From: a bacterium
GTDB lineage: Bacteria > Pseudomonadota > Alphaproteobacteria > SP197
Assembly (NCBI GenBank): GCA_028821455.1
Contig: JAPPGE010000067.1
Location: 12,461-76,460, forward strand
DNA length: 64,000 nucleotides
Direction of reading: 5' to 3'
Positions 32,901-41,835 of the stretch are shown here, piece after piece (the stretch's first letter is position 1; each line of letters begins with the position of its first letter). The translations under genes were made by a program, and so were the position numbers. The notes beneath the pieces are model-generated. The model searched no databases. It was not told the DNA's origin and saw nothing but the letters and a program-made list of their open reading frames with translations.

Positions 32901-34777
32901 TGGAAGCGCTGGCGCACCTCTGCAACGTCGACCTGCCAGCCGTGTTCGAGCTGGACCCGGAAATCGTGAATCCAGATGACTGTCCCGTCGTCGGGACGGA
33001 TCTCGTAGGGCGCTTCCTCGATGACCACCAGGCCCATGTGTTCGAGCATGGGCATGATTCCCGACAGCGGCACCGCCGTGCCGCGATGGTAGACCTTGAA
33101 GTTGAGATCGCCTTCGGCAGCGTCGACACGGCGATAGAGGTTCATCGCGATGTCATCGTCGTCCATGGACTCCATGCGCTGGATGTCGGCGACCGCAAGG
33201 CGGGTGCTGAACATCTCCTTGTAGCCACCGGGAATTCCCGGGCGGTAGCGGTGGAAGAGGACGGCTCCCCGGCCTTCGCCGAATTCCTCCGTCAGTGCGT
33301 CCTGGAGATTGTCGTCCCAGGTCCGCGACGCTGCGGTGAGTCGCCCTTCGATGGCTCCGGGTTCGCCTTCGACCCTGTCCTTGTCCGGGGTGTGGACGAT
33401 GAACTGGGCCCGGGCCATCGGGGCATCGGAGACCTGCGTCTGAACATCCACCGAACTGCCGTTGAGCTCCTCGAGGAGAATGGCCTCCATCCTGCGGCGC
33501 AGATCGGTGGAATAGCGCTCTCTGGGGATGTAGACGAGGCAGGAGACGAACTGGCCATAGGAATCCCGCCTCAGGAAGAGGCGGATGCGCTGGCGATGCT
33601 CAAGGTGCAGGATGCCCCGGGAGAAGGATTCCAGGGTGTCGACATCGATCTGGAACAGTTCGTCGCGCGGAAACGTATCGAGGATGTGTTCGAGCGCCTT
33701 GGCGTTGTGGCTGCCCGGGGTGGCTCCCGAACGCTCCATCACCATCGCGACCTTCCGGCGCAACAGGGGGATCTGGGTCGGCGACGTGTTGTAGGCGGTC
33801 GACGTCAGCAGACCCAGGAAACGGTACTCACCGACGACCTCGCCCGAGTCGTCGAAGCGGCGCAGGCCGATGTAGTCCATGAAGACCGGCCGGTGGACGT
33901 CCGAGCGCGTCCATGCCTTGGAAATGATGAAGAGCTCCCGGCTTTCCAGGTACTGCACGAAGTGATCGGGGAGCGCCTGTTCGTGACGCTTGCGGCTTTC
34001 CTCGGTGACCTCGCGCAGGATGCCGCGATTCTCCTCCTCGACGATGTGGGCGAAGACCTCGCCATCACGCCGTTCGAAGCGGTACTCCCGGTAGCCGAGG
34101 AAGGTGAAATGGTCGTCGAGCAGCCATTTCAGAAAGGCAAGTCCTTCCTCGAGTTCGCCCGCAGACACGGAGGGTGGCGCCGTCTCGAGCGCCGCCATGT
34201 GCCGTTCGAGACAGGCCACCATGGGGCGCCAGTCCTCGACCGCGGCACGCACCTGGCCAAGGACGTGGTGCAGTCGCTCGACAATCTCCCGGTGGCGGTC
34301 CTCTGGCTGCTGGGTGATCTCGACGTGCAGGACCGATTCGGTCGGACCGCTTCCAATCCCTGTCTGGACGCCATCATCGTCGCGGGTGACGTGAACCACC
34401 GGGTGTATGAGCAGGAGAACCGGGACCCCGAGCACATTGAGTGCGGCGACGACGGAATCCACGAGGAACGGCATGTCGTCGTTGACAATCTCGATCACCG
34501 TGTGGGTCGACTGCCAACCGTCCTCTTCCGGATCAGGATTGAACACGCGGACCTTCGCCCCGCCGGCGCGGCGGTGGCGGAAGAACTGCCACAGGGACGC
34601 CACCTCCCCGTAGAGGTTCTCGGTCGACATGCCTTCGATGTCTTCGTAGATGACGCCGCCCAGGAAGATCTCCGCGAACCGGGCTGCGTGATCGGCTTCT
34701 TCCGCGAAACCGTTGCGCACCAGGCGGACCACCTCGTCAATACGTTCGGTCAACTGGTGGTGATCCCGCTGTCGCAT
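29984..34777 (-). CDS. gdh: NAD-specific glutamate dehydrogenase, 180-kDa type
   Basis: 1597 residues, normal for the large bacterial NAD-GDH that deaminates glutamate to 2-oxoglutarate. The N-terminal regulatory third contains ACT-like stretches ([15 protein letters not shown]). The catalytic core is in the middle, with [34 protein letters not shown] carrying the substrate lysine, [17 protein letters not shown], and [13 protein letters not shown]. The C-terminal part is helical. I chose the ATG at 34777 because GGAGGGGG lies seven bases upstream; an ATG at 34792 would add five residues. It is followed by an overlapping hydroxyacid dehydrogenase and preceded by a tRNA-Arg on the other strand. 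Confidence 0.95.
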   Translation of the reverse strand: [1597 protein letters not shown]

Positions 34778-34881
34778 GACGACCCCCTCCATTGCCAGCC
34801 TATCAGCCCGCGCCGTGACAGCAAATCACGGACGGTGGCACCCTGTCGATCACTCTGCTAGAGAAGGCCACGTCGGCATCG

Positions 34882-34958
34882 GCACCCGTAGCTCAGCTGG
34901 ATAGAGCACAGGATTCCTAATCCTGGGGTCGCAGGTTCGAGTCCTGCCGGGTGCGCCA
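34882..34958 (+). tRNA. tRNA-Arg (CCT)
   Basis: A full cloverleaf of 77 bases: acceptor GCACCCG/CGGGTGC, D arm GCTC...GAGC, anticodon stem CAGGA/TCCTG around the loop TTCCTAA (anticodon CCT), T arm GCAGG-TTCGAGT-CCTGC, and an encoded CCA. It reads AGG codons. Confidence 0.97.
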
Positions 34959-35001
34959 CCTCATGCCGGGACCGGAACCACCGATCAGGTCCCGGAGGCC
35001 T

Positions 35002-35475
35002 TCAGGGCGGCGTGACCATGCCGCGGAGCACCGTGACGGCCCAGCGATGGCTCTCGTAGGTGAGTGACGAAATCAGTTCCCGGGAATCAAACCAGCCCGG
35101 GACATGATCGGCTTCTGCCGGAGACGATGGCCTGCCGGCGACCTCCATGACGAAGAAGTGGCAACGCTTGTTGACCGGCGGCTTGTCAAGGCGGTGGTTG
35201 TGATACTGCCAGGCCCGGCACAGCGAACGGGCCGCGAGAACACGGTAGCCCGTTTCCTCGGCGACCTCCCGGCAGAGCGCATCCTCCTCGCCTTCTTCCT
35301 CCTCGAGGCCGCCACCGGGCAGCACCACCCGGTCACCACCCCGCCGGCAGGCGAGGATTCGTCCTTCGTGATCCGTTGCCAGCCCGTACACGCTCGCCCG
35401 TTCCTCGTAGACGATTCCAGGCAGGTGCGTTCCCATCTGGGGAATGGCGGCGTTGTGCGAAATGAGGATCACCAT
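35002..35475 (-). CDS. NUDIX hydrolase
   Basis: 157 residues. It should hydrolyse a nucleoside diphosphate linked to another group. The Nudix box GGGLEEEEGEEDALCREVAEE (about 58-78) is complete, with REVAEE supplying the metal-binding glutamates. YGLATDHEGRILACRRG precedes it as the usual first strands. The ATG at 35475 (MVILISHNAA) is chosen because upstream in-frame text is unlike the family. The substrate is unknown. It stands between a tRNA and a divergent ureohydrolase. Confidence 0.85.
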   Translation of the reverse strand: MVILISHNAAIPQMGTHLPGIVYEERASVYGLATDHEGRILACRRGGDRVVLPGGGLEEEEGEEDALCREVAEETGYRVLAARSLCRAWQYHNHRLDKPPVNKRCHFFVMEVAGRPSSPAEADHVPGWFDSRELISSLTYESHRWAVTVLRGMVTPP

Positions 35476-35548
35476 GGCGATTGATCGATGGCGACAGGCC
35501 CGATCCTCATGAATAGTATGGCCGCGATTGTGGAACTGGAAGAATGTC

Positions 35549-36550
35549 ATGAGTGACACCACGGATGACGGGGTCCCCGAGGCTCGCAAGCTCGCCTGGG
35601 GAGCGGTGTTTCGCCACCGCTATGCAGGTGTGGCGACATTCATGCGCCAGGAACTGCAGGAGGATCCCGAGACCTGGGGCGACATCGACATCGGCATCGC
35701 CGGCGTTCCCTTCGACGGGGCGGTGACGAATCGTCCCGGAGCCCGCCACGGGCCCCGGGCCCTGCGCGAACAGTCCACCCTCATGGGTCGCATCAACCAT
35801 CAGACCGGCGTGCGCCCCTTCGACACGGCACGGGTTGCCGATATCGGCGATGTCATGATCGAGGGGGTCTATGCACTCGAACGCGCCATGGGTGACATCG
35901 AGGCGTTCTACGACCGCGTGGCGGCGGCCGGCGTGATGCCGCTCTCTGCTGGCGGAGACCACTCCATCACCCTGCCGATCATGCGGGCACTGAAGCACTC
36001 CCTCGGGCAACCGGTGGGGCTCGTCCACTTCGACGCCCACTGCGACACCGGCCCTGAACTGTTCGGCCACAAGCACCACCACGGCGGTCCCTTCAGGGTC
36101 GCGGTGGAGGACGGCGCCCTCGACCCGAAGCGGACCATCCAGATCGGCATCCGCGGGCCTGCGGAGGTCCTTTGGGACTTCAGCTACGAGAGTGGCATGA
36201 CCGTCATCCATATCGAAGAACTCTACGCCATGGGAATCGAGGCTGTCATCGCCCGGGCGCGCGAAGTTGTCGGTGATGGCCCGGTCTACGTGAGTTTCGA
36301 TGTCGACGGGCTCGACCCCGTCTACGCTCCGGGAACCGGCACGCCCGAGGTCGGCGGCTACACGACAAGGGAGGCCCAGCAGATGCTGCGCGGGCTGATG
36401 GGCCTCAACATCATCGGCGCTGATGTCGTCGAGGTCTCGCCCCCCTTCGACAGCGGGTCCATCACCTCACTCAACGGCGCACAGATGATGTGGGAACTGC
36501 TCTGCCTCATGGCTGATCGCGTCGGACGGCGGGAGAGTTCCGACGGTTGA
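35549..36550 (+). CDS. ureohydrolase, agmatinase/guanidino-acid hydrolase type
   Basis: 333 residues. It cleaves a guanidino compound to urea and an amine, with two Mn ions. Metal ligands are visible in SAGGDHSITLP (near 143), LVHFDAHCDTG (near 168) and VSFDVDGLDPVYAPGTGTPE (near 255). The N-terminal GIAGVPFDGAVTNRPGARHGP is the agmatinase-group signature. Agmatine, guanidinobutyrate and guanidinopropionate hydrolases look alike at this level, so the substrate is open. The ATG at 35549 has GGAAG about eight bases upstream; it is divergent from the NUDIX gene. Confidence 0.9.
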   Translation: MSDTTDDGVPEARKLAWGAVFRHRYAGVATFMRQELQEDPETWGDIDIGIAGVPFDGAVTNRPGARHGPRALREQSTLMGRINHQTGVRPFDTARVADIGDVMIEGVYALERAMGDIEAFYDRVAAAGVMPLSAGGDHSITLPIMRALKHSLGQPVGLVHFDAHCDTGPELFGHKHHHGGPFRVAVEDGALDPKRTIQIGIRGPAEVLWDFSYESGMTVIHIEELYAMGIEAVIARAREVVGDGPVYVSFDVDGLDPVYAPGTGTPEVGGYTTREAQQMLRGLMGLNIIGADVVEVSPPFDSGSITSLNGAQMMWELLCLMADRVGRRESSDG

Positions 36551-36608
36551 GCCTGCAGCCGGACATACCATGTTCTGTTCCGGCAATGTTCCGGAGAGCT
36601 TCCCTGCC

Positions 36609-36935
36609 ATGCCAGGTACCAGACAGCGTTTCATCGAGGTCTCAGACACGGAATGGGAAAGAGTGACGGAACTGGCGCGCCTCGCCGGCGAATCCGTCCG
36701 CCGCTTCCTCATCAGGAGGGCGACGGCACGCGAAGTGGTGTCGGTGGCGGTCCTGCGGCGGGCGATGCGCGAGATTCTCATCCTCTCCAGCCTTGAGGTG
36801 TACCGCACGCGGGAACTCGTGGCCGGAGAACGGTTCGACCAGGTCGCCCTTGCTGTGGATACCTGGCTGGAGAAGGAAGACGATCTCGCTCATCTGGCCG
36901 ACCCGGGCGCGGCCAACAGGTGGCGGGCCCGGTAG
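36609..36935 (+). CDS. hypothetical protein with ribbon-helix-helix-like start
   Basis: 108 residues from the ATG at 36609; an in-frame ATG at 36570 would add 13. Residues about 5-35 (FIEVSDTEWERVTELARLAG then SVRRFLIRRAT) have a strand-helix-helix pattern. The remainder is helical (AMREILILSSLEVYR, FDQVALAVDTWLEKED). I do not recognise it. It lies between the ureohydrolase and the DUF3576 lipoprotein on the same strand. Confidence 0.55.
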   Translation: MPGTRQRFIEVSDTEWERVTELARLAGESVRRFLIRRATAREVVSVAVLRRAMREILILSSLEVYRTRELVAGERFDQVALAVDTWLEKEDDLAHLADPGAANRWRAR

Positions 36936-37026
36936 CCGGCGGATACGAGAATCTGCTTGCCCGCCAACTGTACCCGTACCAGACTGTGAAGGTCTGATCA
37001 GCCATCCCGACAGGGCAGTCCTGACC

Positions 37027-37584
37027 TTGCGCACACTCCGAACACGTCCCAGTTTTCCTGCATCCGGCGCCATCCTGCTGGTGGGATTCCTTGCCGCCTG
37101 CGGCGGAGAGGACATTTCCTATGAAGGTGTCGAGGACACCATCAAGACGCCCCAGGGCCGCTTCGAACCGGACATCGACGATCCCGACCGCGAAACCATT
37201 TTCGGCAGCGGCGGCATCAACTCCCTGTGGTCCGGCGAAGAGAGCGACCGCCCGGGCGGTGGGCTCGGGGTCAATGCCTTCCTGTGGCGCGCCTCGCTCG
37301 ACACACTGGCCTTCCTGCCGCCACTTTCCGCTGATCCCTTTGGCGGTGTCATCATCTACGACTGGTACAGGCCGCCCGAATCGCCACAAGAGCGGCTCAA
37401 GGTGGCGGTCTACATACTCGACACCAGACTGACAGCCTCAGCGTTGCGTGTTGCCGTCAACCGGCAGGTCCAGGGCGCCGACGGATGGCAGGATGCAGTT
37501 GCATCCGAAGACACGGCCACGGCACTCGAAAACGCCATACTGACGCAGGCACGGCTGTTGCGCATTGCCTGGCTTGGCGAGTGA
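37027..37584 (+). CDS. DUF3576 family lipoprotein
   Basis: 185 residues. A signal peptide ends in the lipobox GFLAAC (Cys near residue 25), so it is a lipoprotein. The body has [35 protein letters not shown], and [20 protein letters not shown], the conserved blocks of DUF3576, which in alphaproteobacteria commonly precedes leuS. No ATG fits the signal peptide; I used the TTG at 37027, which gives a normal basic n-region (RTLRTRPS). Function unknown; co-transcription with leuS and lptE and its lipid anchor suggest an envelope role. Confidence 0.8.
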   Translation: MRTLRTRPSFPASGAILLVGFLAACGGEDISYEGVEDTIKTPQGRFEPDIDDPDRETIFGSGGINSLWSGEESDRPGGGLGVNAFLWRASLDTLAFLPPLSADPFGGVIIYDWYRPPESPQERLKVAVYILDTRLTASALRVAVNRQVQGADGWQDAVASEDTATALENAILTQARLLRIAWLGE

Positions 37585-37619
37585 GCGGATCACGGACGAT
37601 CCCTCCGGGGGCGCCAGGG

Positions 37620-40178
37620 ATGGAGATCTACGACTTCCACGAAGCCGAAACCCGTTGGCGACAGGTCTGGGAGGAAAGGCAGACCTTTGTCGCCGTCGAG
37701 GATGACGAGCGTCCCAAGGCCTATGTCCTCGAGATGTTTCCCTATCCCAGCGGCCGCATTCACATGGGGCATGTGCGCAACTACGCCATGGGGGACCTCG
37801 TCGCCCGCTACAAGCGGGCCCGGGGATTCAACGTCCTGCATCCCATGGGCTGGGACGCCTTCGGTCTGCCGGCGGAAAATGCCGCGATGGAGAAGGGTGT
37901 TCATCCGCGCGAGTGGACCTTGGCCAACATCGCCACCATGCGCCGGCAGTTGCAGTCCATGGGTCTGTCCCTGGACTGGTCGCGCGAAATCACCACCTGC
38001 CTGCCCGAGTACTACCGGCACCAGCAGGAGCTCTTTCTCGATTTTCTCGAAGCCGGCCTCGTCGACCGCCGGGACACCATGGTCAACTGGGATCCTGTCG
38101 ATCTCACCGTTCTCGCCAACGAGCAGGTGATCGACGGCAGGGGATGGCGATCCGGCGCCCTCGTCGAAAAGCGCCGCCGCGATCAGTGGGTGCTGAAAAT
38201 CACGGAGTTTGCCGACGAGCTGACGGACGCCCTGGAGGGACTGGAACGCTGGCCGGACAAGGTCCGCATCATGCAGTCCAACTGGATTGGCCGCTCCGAG
38301 GGCCTGAGAATGCTGTTCTCCGTCAAGGGACGCGACGACAGGCTTGAGGTCTTCACGACCCGTCATGACACCATCTTCGGCGCCAGTTTCATGGCCATTT
38401 CCCCGGAACACCCGTGGAATGCGGACCTTGTCCGCACCGTACCCGGACTGGAGGACTTCATCGACGAGTGCCGGCGCACGGCCACCGGCGAGGAAGCCAT
38501 CGAACGGGCGGACAAGCAGGGCATCGACACCGGCCTCGTCGCAATCCACCCCTTCGATGGCCGGGAGCTTCCCGTCTTCGTCGCGAATTTCGTGCTGATG
38601 GACTATGGCTCGGGTGCGATTTTCGGTTGTCCTGCCCATGACCAGCGCGATCTCGAGTTTGCCAATGCCTATGGTCTGGACGTGATCCCCGTGGTCGTGC
38701 CCCGGGAGTGCGACAGCGCCGGTTTCCGGATCACGTCTGAGGCCTTCATCGGCGATGGCGTACTCGCCAACTCGGCCTTTCTTGACGGTCTTTCCGTCAC
38801 CGAAGCCAAGGAAGCGGTTGCCTCGAGAATGGAAGCGGATGGCTCCGGACGCCGCGAGATCAACTTCAGGCTGCGGGACTGGGGCGTGTCGCGCCAGCGT
38901 TACTGGGGGTGTCCCATTCCGGTGATCCACTGCCCTGCCTGCGGCATGGTCCCGGTACCCAAGGACGACCTGCCGGTCCGGCTTCCGGACGACATCGAAC
39001 CAGGGCGTCCAGGCAATCCGCTCGATCACCACCCCACCTGGAAGCACGTCACCTGTCCGCACTGCCACGCGCAGGCAGTGCGCGACACCGACACCCTCGA
39101 TACCTTTGTCGATTCGAGTTGGTACTTTCTGCGTTTCTGCTCGCCCCATGCCGCAACAGCGGCCTCGCGCGCCGCAATCGACTACTGGATGCCGGTCGAC
39201 CAGTACATCGGCGGAATCGAACATGCCGTGCTGCATCTCCTCTACTCGCGCTTCTTCACACGTGCTCTCAGGCGCTGCGGCTATCTCGACTTCGACGAGC
39301 CCTTTACCGGTCTCTTTACGCAAGGCATGGTAGGCCACGAGACCTACCGGCTGACGGATGGCACGTATCTCGAACCGCGGGAGGTCGTCAGGGATGATGA
39401 TGGTGGCGTGCGCTCCCGCGAGACCGGCGAGGTCGTCACCGTCGGGCGCTCGGAAAAGATGTCCAAGTCCCGCAAGAACGTGGTTGACCCGGAGAGCATC
39501 ATCCGCGACTACGGGGCCGATACGGCCCGCTGGTTCATGCTGTCGGATTCGCCGCCGGACCGTGGCCTCGAATGGACCGACAGCGGCATTGCCGGGGCCC
39601 ACCGGTTCGTTCAGCGCATTGCCCGCATGACGAGCGAGACGCTGAACGTACTGCCGCCACCGGGAACACCGGTGGCGACGGTCGAGGGGGATGTCCTCGA
39701 ACTGCGCCGTGTCGTCCACAGGACGATTGCCGGCATCACCGGCGATATCGAGAAGTTCCACTTCAACCGGGCGGTGGCACGGATTCACGAACTTGCCAAT
39801 GCCATTGCCGACGTCGAGGCCGAGCAGCCGGGTGCGCCGGAGGCCTTGCGCGAGGCTCTCGAGATGCTCGCGCGCCTGATCGGACCGATGATGCCGCATC
39901 TCGCCGAGGAGATGTGGAAACGCCTCGGTCACGACATCCTGATCGCCGACACGCCCTGGCCCGAGGCCGATCCGGTTCTCGCCACCACGGAAACGGTGAC
40001 CATTCCCGTCCAGGTCAACGGCAGGCTGAGGGCGCGGCTCGACATGCCCCGGGATGCGGCCAATGACAATGTCGAATCGGCGGCGCTTGGCGAGGACAAC
40101 GTCCGGCGCGCCATCGGCGACCGGCCCATTCGCAAGGTGATCGTGGTCCCCAATCGCGTCGTCAACATCGTGGTCTGA
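37620..40178 (+). CDS. leuS: leucyl-tRNA synthetase
   Basis: 852 residues. It charges tRNA-Leu. The HIGH-type motif is [20 protein letters not shown] (about 38-57) and the KMSKS motif is [17 protein letters not shown] (about 608-624). The CP1 editing domain between them includes [20 protein letters not shown]. The zinc-like CPACGM...CPHCHA pairs are also present. The C-terminal anticodon and tail domains are complete. The ATG at 37620 begins [15 protein letters not shown], as in relatives; longer upstream frames overlap the DUF3576 gene. Confidence 0.97.
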   Translation: MEIYDFHEAETRWRQVWEERQTFVAVEDDERPKAYVLEMFPYPSGRIHMGHVRNYAMGDLVARYKRARGFNVLHPMGWDAFGLPAENAAMEKGVHPREWTLANIATMRRQLQSMGLSLDWSREITTCLPEYYRHQQELFLDFLEAGLVDRRDTMVNWDPVDLTVLANEQVIDGRGWRSGALVEKRRRDQWVLKITEFADELTDALEGLERWPDKVRIMQSNWIGRSEGLRMLFSVKGRDDRLEVFTTRHDTIFGASFMAISPEHPWNADLVRTVPGLEDFIDECRRTATGEEAIERADKQGIDTGLVAIHPFDGRELPVFVANFVLMDYGSGAIFGCPAHDQRDLEFANAYGLDVIPVVVPRECDSAGFRITSEAFIGDGVLANSAFLDGLSVTEAKEAVASRMEADGSGRREINFRLRDWGVSRQRYWGCPIPVIHCPACGMVPVPKDDLPVRLPDDIEPGRPGNPLDHHPTWKHVTCPHCHAQAVRDTDTLDTFVDSSWYFLRFCSPHAATAASRAAIDYWMPVDQYIGGIEHAVLHLLYSRFFTRALRRCGYLDFDEPFTGLFTQGMVGHETYRLTDGTYLEPREVVRDDDGGVRSRETGEVVTVGRSEKMSKSRKNVVDPESIIRDYGADTARWFMLSDSPPDRGLEWTDSGIAGAHRFVQRIARMTSETLNVLPPPGTPVATVEGDVLELRRVVHRTIAGITGDIEKFHFNRAVARIHELANAIADVEAEQPGAPEALREALEMLARLIGPMMPHLAEEMWKRLGHDILIADTPWPEADPVLATTETVTIPVQVNGRLRARLDMPRDAANDNVESAALGEDNVRRAIGDRPIRKVIVVPNRVVNIVV

Positions 40179-40182
40179 CAGG

Positions 40183-40719
40183 ATGGATCCCTCACGCCGC
40201 AGACTTCTCGCGTGCATACCGTTGGCGGCCCTCCTCCCGTCCTGTGGCTTCAAGCCACTACTGGCCGAGCGTGACGACTCGCCATCGGTTCAGGCGATGC
40301 TGGCGGCGATCCAGATCAATCGCATCGGCGATGGCCGGAACCGCCGTCTCGGCCAGATCATGCGCAACGAGCTCATCGACCGGTTTTCCACGGGCAGCGG
40401 CCTGCAACCCCCGCGTTTCGTACTCGATGTCACCCTCACCCAGCGCTTCACGCCCTTGATCATCGAGAGTTCCAACACCGTGACCCGGTCCAACCTTGTC
40501 ATGACGGCGGCATTCACGCTGCGGGATATCGAGAGCGGAGACGTTCTCTACCGGTCGACGGCACGGTCCACCGGCAGCCACGATGTGGTCGTCTCGGAGT
40601 ATTCCTCCCAGGTGGCGCGGCAGGATACGGCACGCAAGGCGGTGAGAGACCTTGCCAACACCATCACCTATCTCCTGTCATTCCACTTCGACCGTGCCCA
40701 CGAAGCTGCCGGATCCTGA
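40183..40719 (+). CDS. lptE: LPS-assembly lipoprotein LptE
   Basis: 178 residues. It pairs with LptD in the outer membrane to insert LPS. The signal peptide has a lipobox LAALLPSCGFKPL with Cys at residue 21. The body is short and beta-rich (FVLDVTLTQRF, LVMTAAFTLRDIESGDVLYR), as in the family. The start lies five bases after the leuS stop; the leuS-lptE-holA order is conserved in proteobacteria and supports the call. Confidence 0.88.
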   Translation: MDPSRRRLLACIPLAALLPSCGFKPLLAERDDSPSVQAMLAAIQINRIGDGRNRRLGQIMRNELIDRFSTGSGLQPPRFVLDVTLTQRFTPLIIESSNTVTRSNLVMTAAFTLRDIESGDVLYRSTARSTGSHDVVVSEYSSQVARQDTARKAVRDLANTITYLLSFHFDRAHEAAGS

Positions 40720-40797
40720 TCCATGACCGGACTGTTGCGGCCGTCCCTGCTCTCTCCTGGATGGCGGCATGGGTCCCTGGCGGCGGGCGCCTGAACA

Positions 40798-41835
40798 ATG
40801 GTGAAGATCCCGAAGCGGGAGATCGACGGTTTCTGCCGTGCTCCCGGCAGTGCCATTCGAGCGGTGCTGATCTACGGGCCCGACCAGGGTCTTGTCCGGG
40901 AACGCAGCAATCTCCTGCTCGGCGGTGCTGTGGATGATCCCCGTGACCCCTTCCGGGTCTGCGACCTCACCGGAGAAGAGGCGGCCAGGGATCCGGCACG
41001 ACTCATGGAGGAAGCCGTGTCGCTCTCCATGACCGATGGCCGCAGGGTCGTCAGGGTGCGCGGGATGGCGGACAGTTTCGCGCCGACCATGGCAGAGGTG
41101 CTGAAGCTGCCGACGGGCGATACCCTGATCCTTGTCGAGGCTGCCGAACTCGCCGCCCGCTCCAAACTGCGCGCGGCCTTCGAGAAGGGAAAGGACACCG
41201 CCGCCCTGGCATGTTATCGCGACGAGGGGCGGGATCTCGAGGCTGTTATCGCCGACGAACTCTCCAGGCAGGGCATTGCCGCCGACGGCAATGCGCGGCG
41301 CCTTCTCGTATCCTGTCTTGGCGGCGACCGGATGCAGACCCGCAACGAGATCGCCAAGCTTGCCCTCTACGTCGGAGCGGGTCAGAGAGCAACGGCCAGG
41401 GACGTCGAGAACGCGGTGGCCGACAGTTCCTTTCTCTCCCTGGAACGTATCGCCCACAATGTCTCGTCCGGGAATCTTGACGACCTCGACCGCAGTCTCG
41501 AGAGGGCGCTGGCCAACAGGGAAACACCCGACACCATCCTGGGCGCGGTGCGCCGCCACCTGACTCAGCTCGAACTCGTTCTCGGACTGAAGGAGCGTGG
41601 CGTCAACGAGGCCCAGGCGATGAAGGCGGCGGGAGTGGTCCATTTCCGCGCCGAGGACGCCCTGAAGGCCGCTGGCCGGCGTTGGAACGCACATCTCGTC
41701 CACCGTGCGCGCAACTACCTCTTCGACGCCGAGGCGCAATGCCGCACGACCGGCATGCCTGACGCCACCATCTGCCGGCGGGCGCTGTTCGACATCACCA
41801 GAGCGGCGGCCGGGAGCGCATCACGGAGACACTGA
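40798..41835 (+). CDS. holA: DNA polymerase III delta subunit
   Basis: 345 residues. It opens the sliding clamp as part of the clamp loader. The N-terminal RAVLIYGPDQGLVRERSNLL is the delta-type nucleotide-fold start. Further typical blocks are GDTLILVEAAELAARSKLRA, DGNARRLLVSCLGGDRMQTRNEI, and ETPDTILGAVRRHLTQLELVL. Length and order (after lptE) are normal. Its stop overlaps the next start by one base (TGATG). Confidence 0.92.
   Translation: MVKIPKREIDGFCRAPGSAIRAVLIYGPDQGLVRERSNLLLGGAVDDPRDPFRVCDLTGEEAARDPARLMEEAVSLSMTDGRRVVRVRGMADSFAPTMAEVLKLPTGDTLILVEAAELAARSKLRAAFEKGKDTAALACYRDEGRDLEAVIADELSRQGIAADGNARRLLVSCLGGDRMQTRNEIAKLALYVGAGQRATARDVENAVADSSFLSLERIAHNVSSGNLDDLDRSLERALANRETPDTILGAVRRHLTQLELVLGLKERGVNEAQAMKAAGVVHFRAEDALKAAGRRWNAHLVHRARNYLFDAEAQCRTTGMPDATICRRALFDITRAAAGSASRRH

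Noticed and set aside
28191-34861. Long plus-strand frames opposite the sulfite oxidase, hydroxyacid dehydrogenase and glutamate dehydrogenase genes
   Set aside because: The minus strand carries clear, full-length families; the plus frames have no motifs.
37590-40253. An 887-codon minus-strand frame across leuS
   Set aside because: It is the shadow of leuS, which is unmistakable on the plus strand.
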